DNA of 12,548 nucleotides from Porphyromonadaceae bacterium UBA7048. GTDB taxonomy: Bacteria > Bacteroidota > Bacteroidia > Bacteroidales > Muribaculaceae. The stretch lies in contig DLAL01000040.1 of NCBI GenBank assembly GCA_002493945.1, forward strand, positions 1,262-13,809, given 5' to 3'. How positions within the stretch are numbered: position 1 is the stretch's first letter; every line of letters starts with the position of its first letter. The notes under the pieces were generated by a model. That model was given only the letters and a program-made list of their open reading frames with translations. It was not told where the DNA came from and did not search any database. The position numbers and the translations under genes are program-made. Positions 1 to 6,718 of the stretch are shown here, piece by piece.

Positions 1-443
1 ATGTTCATCATGGGCACGGGCAGCACGTAGGTGTTGCAGCCGCCGATGTATTTGTACAGGGGAAGGTCGAGGTAGTCGGCTGCGGCCTTGGCAACTGCGA
101 GCGATACGCCGAGGATGGCGTTTGCGCCGAGGTTGCTCTTGGTGTCGGTGCCGTCAAGAGCGAGCATAGTCTCGTCGATGGCAATCTGGTCGAGTGCGCT
201 CATGCCTACGAGAGCGGCAGCGATGGGGCCGTTTACGTTGGCAACTGCCTTCTGGACGCCCTTGCCCATGTAGCGGGCCTTGTCGCCGTCACGCAGTTCG
301 AGGGCTTCGTTCACGCCGGTGGAGGCTCCCGAGGGAACCGATGCACGGCCGAAAGCGCCGGATTCGAGGATTACGTCTACTTCTACGGTGGGGTTGCCGC
401 GCGAATCGAGCACCTCACGTCCGATGATTTTTTCGATTTTCAT
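1..443 (-). CDS. eno: Enolase (phosphopyruvate hydratase), N-terminal part, cut by window edge
   Basis: Enolase catalyses the reversible conversion of 2-phosphoglycerate to phosphoenolpyruvate in cytoplasmic glycolysis and gluconeogenesis. The 147 residues present translate without interruption and carry family hallmarks in order: DSRGNPTVEVDV at residues 13-24, the mobile active-site loop SVPSGASTG at 35-43 with the Mg-binding serine (Ser41), and GANAILGVSLAVAKAAA at about 106-121. Family members are about 430 aa, so roughly the last two thirds lie beyond position 1. The start ATG (443-441) opens directly into the conserved MKIEKIIGREVLDSRGNP beginning, so no other start is likely. An AT-rich dyad (GTTATT/AATAAC, 451-464) sits just upstream of the start. 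The gene follows nrdJ on the same strand but has a promoter of its own. Identification is very secure from sequence similarity. Confidence 0.97.
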   Translation of the reverse strand, partial: MKIEKIIGREVLDSRGNPTVEVDVILESGAFGRASVPSGASTGVNEALELRDGDKARYMGKGVQKAVANVNGPIAAALVGMSALDQIAIDETMLALDGTDTKSNLGANAILGVSLAVAKAAADYLDLPLYKYIGGCNTYVLPVPMMN

Positions 444-505
444 TTTACCTGTTATTTTAATAACTTGATTTTTGTTCGTTTCGGATGTATGCTGTTATGC
501 AGGCG

Positions 506-536
506 CAAATTTACGAAAAATTTCTGTAATTTCAAT
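506..536 (-). promoter_or_regulatory. Bacteroidetes-type promoter for eno
   Basis: On the minus strand, TAAATTTG (513-506) matches the Bacteroidetes -7 consensus TAnnTTTG exactly. ATTG (536-533) lies 19 bp upstream as the -33 element. The predicted transcript would start near 500-503, giving a leader of about 57-60 nt before the enolase ATG. It lies in the 138-bp gap between nrdJ and eno, so eno can be expressed independently of nrdJ. Confidence 0.6.
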
Positions 537-540
537 TCTC

Positions 541-585
541 CTGACGCCTGTTTTAATGTTTTAAAACATACACTCACTGCGTCAG
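541..585 (-). repeat. Nested inverted repeat at the 3' end of nrdJ
   Basis: CTGACGC (541-547) and GCGTCAG (579-585) form perfect 7-bp arms. Inside them TGTTTTAA (549-556) and TTAAAACA (561-568) form a second 8-bp hairpin with a 4-nt loop; the overlapping ATGTTTTAAAACAT (556-569) is a perfect palindrome. The nrdJ stop codon (584-582) lies within the right arm. The structure could act as a transcription end or mRNA 3' stabiliser for nrdJ, but no T-run follows it on the minus strand, so it is not a textbook Rho-independent terminator. It also lies just upstream of the eno -33 element. Confidence 0.45.
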
Positions 586-3119
586 CCGCACTTGGAGGTG
601 CCGCAGTTCTTGCATATCAGGCATCCTTCCTGATAGACCAGTGTCTCCTGGCCGCAGTTGGGGCACTTCTGACCGCCTGCGTTGGTGCCGTTGGGGATGT
701 ACTTCTTCAGCGCGCGCTCCACGCCCATCTTCCATGTGTTGATGGACTGTGAGTCGAGTTCGAGACCGCCGACGAGCTTGAGCACCTGGTCGATGGGCAT
801 GCCGTAGCGGAGCACGCCGGAGATGAGCTTGGCGTAGTTCCAGTACTCGGGGTTGAACTTGTCCGACAGTCCCTCGATGGTGGTCTTGTGGCCGCGCTTG
901 TTGATGAATCGGAAGTCGTAGCGCTTGGTGCCGTTCTCGTCCATGGCCTTGATGATCTGTCCGTGGGTGACGGACTTGGGCAGGAAGAGGCCGTCCTCGT
1001 CGTCGGCGAGTCCGGTGAATATCTCGTAGGGGCGTCCGTCGACCAGTCCGACGAAGGCTATCCACTTCTCCTTGTTGTTCTGGAAGCGGACCACGTCGGC
1101 CTCCAGCTCGATGGGGCGCTTGGTCATCAGCGGCTGATGGCAGTTGCAGGGCTGCTCGTCCTTCTTCTTCTCCACCGATATGAGGACGCCAGAGCGCGAG
1201 CCGTCGCGGTAGACGGTGCATCCCTTGCATCCGGCGTGCCATGCCTCGCGGTAGAGGGCCTCGACCTCGGCCACCGATACGTCGGCCGGCAGGTTGATGG
1301 TCACGGAGATGGAGTGGTCCACCCACTTCTGCACGCGGCCCTGCATGGCCACTTTCTCGTGCCAGTCGATGTCGTTGGCCGTAGCGCCGGCGTAGGGCGA
1401 GCGGGCCACGATGTCGTCGAGTTCTTCCTGGGTGTAGTGCTTCTCGGTGTCGATGCCGGCCACCTTCATCCAGTCAAGGAACTTGGGATGGTAGACGATG
1501 TACTCCTCGAACTGGTCGCCGGAGTCGTCGGTGTAGTCCACACGTGCGTTGACCTCGGCGGCGTTGATCTTGCGGCGGCGCTTGTAGACGGGCATGAACA
1601 CCGGCTCGATGCCCGACGAAGTGCGGGTCATGAGGCTTGTCGTGCCTGTGGGGGCGATGGTGAGACAGGCGATGTTGCGGCGTCCGAAGCGGCACATGTC
1701 GGCGTAGAGCTGAGGGTCAGCGGCCGACAGACGTGCGATGAAGGGATTGGCGGCCTCGCGTTCGGTGTCGTACACCTCGAAGGCTCCGCGCTGGCGTGCC
1801 ATCTCGACTGACTCGCGGTAGGCGGCCAGGGCTACGGCGCGGTGCACCTCCTCGCTGAATGCCGTGGCTTCGGGCGTGCCGTAGCGCAGGCCCAGGGCGG
1901 CGTGCATGTCGCCTTCGGCCGTAGTGCCCAGGCCGGTGCGGCGTCCGCGGAGGGTCTTGGTGCGTATCTTGGTCCAGAGGTTGCGCTCCACCTGCTTGAC
2001 TTCTTCCTTCTCGGGGTCGCGGTCGATTTTTTCGAGGATAAGGTCGATTTTCTCCATCTCCAGGTCGATGATGTCGTCCATGATGCGCTGGGCGCGGCGC
2101 ACGTGGTGGCGCAGCAGCCCGAAGTCGAACTCAGCCTGCGGCGTGAAGGGGTTCTTTACGAACGAATAGAGGTTGATGGCCAGCAGACGGCAGCTGTCGT
2201 AGGGGCAGAGGGGTATCTCGCCGCAGGGGTTGGTGGATATGGTCTCGAATCCGAGGTCAGCGTAGCAGTCGGGCACCGACTCGCGGCGGATGGTGTCCCA
2301 GAAGAGGACGCCCGGCTCGGCCGACTTCCATGCGTTGCCCACTATCTTCTGCCAGAGGGCGGCGGCGTCGATTTCCTTCACTACAGTAGGGGTGTCAGAG
2401 TCCACGGGGTACTGCTGGCGGTAGGGGGTGCCTGCCTCGACGGCTTCCATGAATCCGTCGTCGATGCGCACCGACACGTTGGCGCCCGTCACCTTGCCCG
2501 GAGTCATCTTGGCGTCGATGAAAGCCTCCGAGTCGGGGTGCTTTATCGACACTGTCATCATCAGGGCACCGCGGCGGCCGTCCTGGGCCACTTCGCGGGT
2601 GGAGTTGGAGTAGCGCTCCATGAAGGGGACGAGCCCCGTCGATGTCAGGGCCGAGTTCTTCACCGGCGTGCCTTTGGGGCGGAGGTGCGACAGGTCGTGA
2701 CCCACGCCGCCTCGGCGCTTCATCAGCTGCACCTGTTCCTGGTCCACGAGCATGATGCCCCCGTAGCTGTCGGGCTTTCCGTCGATGCCCACCACGAAGC
2801 AGTTCGAGAGCGAGCCCACCTGGAGGTTGTTGCCGATGCCGGCCATAGGGCTGCCCTGCGGGACTACGTAGCGGAAGTGGCGGAGGAGCCCGAAGATTTC
2901 GTCCTCGGCCATGCCTTCCGGATATTTCGACTCGATGCGTGCCAGCTCGGCAGCGATGCGGTGGTGCATGTCATCGGGAGTAAGCTCGTAGATGTTTCCG
3001 TCGCTGTCTTTCAGCGCGTATTTGCTTACCCACACCTGAGCGGCGAGAGTGTCGCCGCCGAAATACTCAAGTGAAGCGTTGTATGCTTCGTCGTATGTGT
3101 ATGTCTTGCGTGTTTCCAT
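582..3119 (-). CDS. nrdJ: Adenosylcobalamin-dependent (class II) ribonucleotide reductase
   Basis: This enzyme reduces ribonucleotides to deoxyribonucleotides for DNA synthesis, using a radical generated from adenosylcobalamin and therefore needing neither oxygen nor a separate radical subunit. The 845-aa product has the usual length for the long bacterial form. Visible landmarks are SNCF with Cys107 (one of the redox cysteine pair), NPCGE at 297-301 with Asn297, the radical-bearing Cys299 and Glu301, and PTGTTS at 490-495 (phosphate-binding loop). GCKGCTVYRDGSRSGVL at 630-646 is typical of this subfamily, followed by a Cys-rich tail with CPNC at 819-822 and CLICKNC at 833-839, a zinc-ribbon or redox-shuttle tail that ends in Cys844. 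The start ATG is the first in frame and gives the expected N-terminus. No NrdR-like box or cobalamin riboswitch is apparent in the short upstream region. The neighbours are unrelated in function (eno, lipoprotein operon). Confidence 0.95.
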   Translation of the reverse strand: METRKTYTYDEAYNASLEYFGGDTLAAQVWVSKYALKDSDGNIYELTPDDMHHRIAAELARIESKYPEGMAEDEIFGLLRHFRYVVPQGSPMAGIGNNLQVGSLSNCFVVGIDGKPDSYGGIMLVDQEQVQLMKRRGGVGHDLSHLRPKGTPVKNSALTSTGLVPFMERYSNSTREVAQDGRRGALMMTVSIKHPDSEAFIDAKMTPGKVTGANVSVRIDDGFMEAVEAGTPYRQQYPVDSDTPTVVKEIDAAALWQKIVGNAWKSAEPGVLFWDTIRRESVPDCYADLGFETISTNPCGEIPLCPYDSCRLLAINLYSFVKNPFTPQAEFDFGLLRHHVRRAQRIMDDIIDLEMEKIDLILEKIDRDPEKEEVKQVERNLWTKIRTKTLRGRRTGLGTTAEGDMHAALGLRYGTPEATAFSEEVHRAVALAAYRESVEMARQRGAFEVYDTEREAANPFIARLSAADPQLYADMCRFGRRNIACLTIAPTGTTSLMTRTSSGIEPVFMPVYKRRRKINAAEVNARVDYTDDSGDQFEEYIVYHPKFLDWMKVAGIDTEKHYTQEELDDIVARSPYAGATANDIDWHEKVAMQGRVQKWVDHSISVTINLPADVSVAEVEALYREAWHAGCKGCTVYRDGSRSGVLISVEKKKDEQPCNCHQPLMTKRPIELEADVVRFQNNKEKWIAFVGLVDGRPYEIFTGLADDEDGLFLPKSVTHGQIIKAMDENGTKRYDFRFINKRGHKTTIEGLSDKFNPEYWNYAKLISGVLRYGMPIDQVLKLVGGLELDSQSINTWKMGVERALKKYIPNGTNAGGQKCPNCGQETLVYQEGCLICKNCGTSKCG

Positions 3120-3127
3120 AGCGACGA

Positions 3128-3159
3128 CAAAGTTGGGAATTTTTTTTCAATTACACAAA
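3128..3159 (-). promoter_or_regulatory. Possible promoter for nrdJ, very close to its start
   Basis: On the minus strand TTTG (3159-3156), a 20-bp spacer containing an A8 run, and CAACTTTG (3135-3128) resemble the Bacteroidetes -33/-7 pair, with one mismatch in the -7 box (C for the first T). If used, transcription would begin only about 3-6 nt before the nrdJ ATG at 3119, a near-leaderless mRNA. The terminator of the upstream operon ends only 12 bp before this element, so nrdJ needs a promoter in this short interval and there is little room for another. Confidence 0.4.
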
Positions 3160-3170
3160 TGAAAATGCAG

Positions 3171-3204
3171 GCCGCCCGACCGGGGATGTTCCCGGCCGGG
3201 CGGC
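3171..3204 (-). terminator. Hairpin terminator of the three-lipoprotein operon
   Basis: GCCGCCCGACCGGG (3171-3184) and CCCGGCCGGGCGGC (3191-3204) form a 14-bp stem with a 6-nt loop. The one non-Watson-Crick position becomes a G-U pair in RNA made from the minus strand but an A-C mismatch in plus-strand RNA, so the hairpin is best suited to ending minus-strand transcription. It lies 31 bp after the stop codon of the 717-aa lipoprotein gene, and the minus strand then continues T-rich (CATTTTCATTTG). Confidence 0.75.
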
Positions 3205-3235
3205 TGTTCAGTCATTTAGTTGTGGAGGTTTTGTC

Positions 3236-5389
3236 TCAATAAACAAGTTCGATGTCGTCGAGGTACATCACCGAGCCTGCGGCGCCCTGAAAGTAGTCGC
3301 CGTAGAAGCTGGCCGATGCTACCACGATGATATTGGCAGGCTTGACGCCTTCCTTGCGGTATTCGATAGGAATTTCAATCTGCATCAGACCTTCTTCAGG
3401 AGTGGCTTCGTTGAATACGTGCTCGCCGTAAGCGAGCACGTTGTCGCCGTTCTTGTCGAAGAGCTGAGCCTTGCTTTCGTCGCCCTTGTTGGTCATGATG
3501 ATGACAGGCCACGTGTCGCTACCGTCGGTCATGGTACTTCCGTCGACAAGTGCGGCGTAGATGATGCCACGGTCCATTTCTCCGTTGGCAATCTTGTCAC
3601 CGCCGTTGCCCACGGTGCCGGGAGTATACTTCACCCATACTTTCATCGCTTTAGGACGGTTGGTGAAGGGGCGGCCCCAGCCGAGGACGCCATTAGGAAT
3701 GTTGACTCTCAGGAACTGACCTGCGAAGAGGTTGCCTGCTGCGAATACGCCGAATACGGATTTCGATTCGAGACGAGCCGAGTATGTGCCCGAATGAACA
3801 AAGTCGGTCGACGCGGTCGTAAGGTTCGTGGCGCCTATGGGGGAGTAAGTCGAACCATGGTTGCCCGAATCCCAGAAAATGTTGTTGTAGTCGCTGGCAA
3901 GGATATCGGCACGACTCTTCTTGCCCCATTCCTCAAACGAGCTGTTGGGGAGCTGTGTGGCGGCTTCGGTCACAAATGTCTCGATGGTGGCCGTGGCATT
4001 GCCGTCGGCTACGGCGCAATATTCGTATGTCGAACCGGGTTCGAGACCTTCGATGACGGCAGAGAATGTGTCGCCTTTGCTGTATGCCGAATTATCGGAA
4101 GCGGCTTCCGCATATATCCACTGTGTGGTGCCCTGCTGGCGATAGTTGAAGCCTGCCGTTTCTACTCCGTCTTTGGCAATCGTGCCGTGGAGAGTGGCTT
4201 TGCGTGCATAGACTTCGGCGTCGATGACAGGATTTGCCACTACGGCTACGTCACTTACCTTGATGGTCATCGTGGCTGCGGTCACGTTGCCTTTGGCGTC
4301 GGTGGCCTCGATGCTGATGTTATAGTCGCCGTTCGGGAGTCTGTTGGTGAACTCTTCCTCGAAGTTGAGCTGGAACAGAGTCTGGTCGGCATCGGCGTCG
4401 TAGGTGCTCTTGTAGTTAACACCGATGGCGTTGATGTCGGCAAGTGCTGTCTCGGACACGTTGCAGAGGTCGAATCGGTCACCGCCGAGGGCAGGCAGCA
4501 GCGTGCTGAAGATGTCGCCCGAAACGATTACGTTGCTTATCTGAGTTGCCGATGCAATGTAGACCGAGCGGCGGCCGATGGTGCCTTCCTCGCCCATGAT
4601 GGGGGTGGCGAGGTCGAAGCCGTAGCCCGAAATTTTAGGAGCGGGCACGAGCTTGACGTCGGTGCTGAGCTCTATCTCCTTGCTGTCGATGACGATGGAG
4701 AAGATGGCGCCGCCCACGGTGGTCTCCTGAGCCGTGTACTTGACGTTGAGGATGTACTCGGTGGCGGGCTGAGCGTCCTCGATGACGCCGTTGTAGACGA
4801 ACTCCGAGCCGTCGCCCTGCGTGCCTTTCAGCTCGAAGGCGAGGTTGTGGTCGGTGGAGGGCATCATGAAGTAGCCGCGGCGGTCGTCACGGCCTTCGAA
4901 GACGAGCGAGCCGCGTGCGTGGCCCACGGTCATGGTGAAGTCCGAGAGGACGTCCTCGAGGCCTTCGGCGTAGTTGACGCTGGCGGCTACGTTGGCCACC
5001 TTGCAGACGAGGTTGACGGTCGACACCTCACCTTTGGTGATGGTGAATTCCTCGCGGCCCTTGAACCAGCGCTTGTCGAACGATGCCGACACGGAGTCGC
5101 CCGTCCAGGCTTCGGCCACATAGCGGCCCGAGAGGAGGCTGATCGACGAAGGAATGTTGTCGAGGCCTTCGTAGCGGTAGACGAGGCCCTTGTCGTTCGA
5201 TATCCACACCATGCAGCCGTCGGCGAGCTCCTGCTCGGAGGCGCGCGACACGACGTTCATGTCGCCGCTGACTGAGGTGGCAAGCGCGAGTCGTCCCTCG
5301 CCGTCGGTGCCGAACTGCTCAGTCTCCGAGCAGGCGGCCGAGAAGAGCAGCAGCGCTGCTCCGGTCATATAAAGATTGATATTTTTCAT
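3236..5389 (-). CDS. DUF4493-type lipoprotein with Ig-like, FN3-like and PCMD-like domains (717 aa)
   Basis: Third gene of the operon; predicted outer-membrane, probably surface-exposed lipoprotein of unknown function. A signal peptide ends at FSAAC with lipidated Cys20, followed by Ser-Glu-Thr-Glu, which resembles the acidic surface-export signal of Bacteroidetes lipoproteins. Residues about 30-220 form a DUF4493-like beta domain (FTITKG at 115-120, RRGYFMMP at 170-177). Residues about 248-379 are an Ig-like domain ending in LPNGDYNISIEATDAKGN, about 385-474 an FN3-like domain (LEPGSTYEYCAVADG), and about 478-717 a jelly-roll region of the putative carbohydrate metabolism type (PCMD). The last region opens with LPNSSFEEW and closes with YLDDIELVY. 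Ser-Arg-Ala at 48-50 is shared with both upstream paralogues. The gap to the preceding gene is 20 bp and a terminator follows. Glycan binding is an inference from fold type; DUF and PCMD assignments are from memory of the families. Confidence 0.85.
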   Translation of the reverse strand: MKNINLYMTGAALLLFSAACSETEQFGTDGEGRLALATSVSGDMNVVSRASEQELADGCMVWISNDKGLVYRYEGLDNIPSSISLLSGRYVAEAWTGDSVSASFDKRWFKGREEFTITKGEVSTVNLVCKVANVAASVNYAEGLEDVLSDFTMTVGHARGSLVFEGRDDRRGYFMMPSTDHNLAFELKGTQGDGSEFVYNGVIEDAQPATEYILNVKYTAQETTVGGAIFSIVIDSKEIELSTDVKLVPAPKISGYGFDLATPIMGEEGTIGRRSVYIASATQISNVIVSGDIFSTLLPALGGDRFDLCNVSETALADINAIGVNYKSTYDADADQTLFQLNFEEEFTNRLPNGDYNISIEATDAKGNVTAATMTIKVSDVAVVANPVIDAEVYARKATLHGTIAKDGVETAGFNYRQQGTTQWIYAEAASDNSAYSKGDTFSAVIEGLEPGSTYEYCAVADGNATATIETFVTEAATQLPNSSFEEWGKKSRADILASDYNNIFWDSGNHGSTYSPIGATNLTTASTDFVHSGTYSARLESKSVFGVFAAGNLFAGQFLRVNIPNGVLGWGRPFTNRPKAMKVWVKYTPGTVGNGGDKIANGEMDRGIIYAALVDGSTMTDGSDTWPVIIMTNKGDESKAQLFDKNGDNVLAYGEHVFNEATPEEGLMQIEIPIEYRKEGVKPANIIVVASASFYGDYFQGAAGSVMYLDDIELVY

Positions 5390-5409
5390 ATCGGTAAGGG
5401 ATTACACTG

Positions 5410-6702
5410 TTAGCTTTTGAATCGGAGAGTCATGGTCTCGGCTTTGTTGTCGTTGTCCGTGACAGTAATCGTGAATTCATGATTTCCGGCCAGGTCAACC
5501 AGCAGAGGTACGAAATCAGAGATGTTGAAGTCGACTTCAGTCTGTCCGGCAACCTGGGAATTGAACGGGAGGTTCAAGGTCTTTACGCTGTCGCCTGTTG
5601 TCGAGTCCTCATTGATATCGGCGAGGTCGAACGGTTCGCCGAGTCCCATGCCTGCGAGGAGTCCGGGCAGGACCTCATTACTTGTGTGTATGTTGACCAC
5701 AAGGCTCTTGATTCCCTTTGATGCGGAGATCCTCACGATAGCATTGCCGAAATCAGCAGTGGCTACGTTCTCTGCGTCAAGGTCGAGGTTGGGCGAGTTG
5801 AACGGCTCGAATGTCACCGGCTTTTCTCCGGGTTCGTCGGGGCCGGGTTCGTCCGGACCGGGGCCGGGCTGGTCAGGTTCTTCCTGGCCGGGACGGTCGG
5901 AGGAGTCTATATTGTCCTCGCTGACGATGACGTCGCTGTTGATGTCCTGATTGATGACCGAGGTGTCGAGAGTGATGCCAGAGCCGCTGATGCCGCCCGA
6001 CTGTTCGGGGATGTCGGGATTCGACTTGGCCGAGTAGCGCACGATGCGGTGCTGGCCGGCCTCAACGTCAGAGAAGGGGGTGTCCTGAGTGGTGTAGACG
6101 CCGTCGATGGTGCCTTCGAAGCGAGCGATCATGGTGTTCGAGCCTTCGACTACTTCGAAGAAGCCTGCGCGTGTTTCGGAGGGAGTGTACACGAGCGAGC
6201 CCTGGTCGTTGGCGATGACGGTCACCTTAACGTCGTCGCCCAGGAGGGGCTTGAGGTCGTCGGTGAACTGCACGGTCACCTTGAGCGAGGCGAACGAAGC
6301 GGTCACGACGCCTATGTCGGTGATTTTACCCTTGGTGACGGTGAATTCCTTTGTGCCGAGGTAGAGGGGACGTTCCCACTCGGCTTTCTGCACTTCGTGC
6401 GACTTCACCGAGATGGTGTATGAGCCTACGGGGAGGGTGAGGACTTCGGGCATGTCGCCGTAGGTGTACGTGCGGGTGTAGTCAGCACCGTTGCTGACGG
6501 TGACGATGAAGGGCGCGAGGTCTACCGAAGCGCGGCTCACCGTAGAGGTCGACACCTTCTCTGCATCGCTCATGTCCACGCTGAGCGAGTTGAGGTTGAC
6601 GCTGCCTTCCTCAGCCACAGGGGGCGTCCAGTCCTCGGAGCAAGAAGCTGCTCCGAGCATGAGAACACCTGCGGCAAATATTGAATATATGCTGGTTTTC
6701 AT
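5410..6702 (-). CDS. DUF4493-type lipoprotein with Pro-rich linker and Ig-like domain (430 aa)
   Basis: Middle gene of the operon; predicted surface lipoprotein of unknown function. The signal peptide ends at LGAASC with lipidated Cys21, followed by Ser-Glu-Asp, an acidic surface-export type of signal. Residues about 30-225 match the DUF4493-like domain of its neighbours (LPVGSYTISV at 90-99, FTVTKG at 120-125, TRAGFFEV at 177-184). A flexible stretch at about 226-296 contains a Pro/Gly/Asp/Glu-rich linker (270-294). Residues about 297-430 match the Ig-like domain of the two paralogues, ending at the same relative point (FTITVTDND, then TMTLRFKS). It lacks the FN3-like and PCMD-like parts. 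It reads as a deliberate shorter variant rather than a broken gene, because it ends cleanly at the domain edge and the next gene starts 20 bp on. It starts 16 bp after the preceding gene's stop. Confidence 0.85.
   Translation of the reverse strand: MKTSIYSIFAAGVLMLGAASCSEDWTPPVAEEGSVNLNSLSVDMSDAEKVSTSTVSRASVDLAPFIVTVSNGADYTRTYTYGDMPEVLTLPVGSYTISVKSHEVQKAEWERPLYLGTKEFTVTKGKITDIGVVTASFASLKVTVQFTDDLKPLLGDDVKVTVIANDQGSLVYTPSETRAGFFEVVEGSNTMIARFEGTIDGVYTTQDTPFSDVEAGQHRIVRYSAKSNPDIPEQSGGISGSGITLDTSVINQDINSDVIVSEDNIDSSDRPGQEEPDQPGPGPDEPGPDEPGEKPVTFEPFNSPNLDLDAENVATADFGNAIVRISASKGIKSLVVNIHTSNEVLPGLLAGMGLGEPFDLADINEDSTTGDSVKTLNLPFNSQVAGQTEVDFNISDFVPLLVDLAGNHEFTITVTDNDNKAETMTLRFKS
5828..5857 (-). repeat. 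15-bp in-frame tandem repeat coding the Pro-Gly-Pro-Asp-Glu linker
   Basis: Two copies of a 15-bp unit (CCGGGTTCGTCGGGG at 5828-5842 and CCGGGTTCGTCCGGA at 5843-5857, plus-strand reading) differ at two positions, and a more degenerate third unit follows to about 5872. The unit is five codons, so gain or loss of a copy would keep the reading frame and only change the linker length of the 430-aa lipoprotein. Confidence 0.7.
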
Positions 6703-6718
6703 TTTGATTGATTAGTCA

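Noticed and set aside
574..1326. Open frame of 250 codons on the minus strand in another frame of nrdJ
   Set aside because: Arg/His/Pro-rich out-of-frame shadow of the conserved nrdJ C-terminal half.
1842..3074. Open frame of 410 codons on the plus strand, antisense to nrdJ (also 888-1811)
   Set aside because: nrdJ is certain on the minus strand; the antisense translation is low-complexity with many His, Val and Gly residues and shows no family motif.
3120..3235. Cobalamin riboswitch or NrdR box upstream of nrdJ
   Set aside because: No B12-box-like or NrdR-box-like sequence is seen; most of this short stretch is taken up by the upstream operon's terminator and a possible promoter.
3419..5275. 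Open frame of 618 codons on the plus strand, antisense to the 717-aa lipoprotein
   Set aside because: It lies wholly inside a well-supported gene on the other strand, has a Val/Gly/Ala/Asp/His-rich composition typical of the antisense of GC-rich codons, and has no promoter, signal or recognisable domain.
5410..6702. Middle lipoprotein gene as a truncated pseudogene
   Set aside because: The frame is intact, the signal peptide and lipobox are good, the end falls at a domain boundary, and no leftover downstream domain lies in the 20-bp gap.
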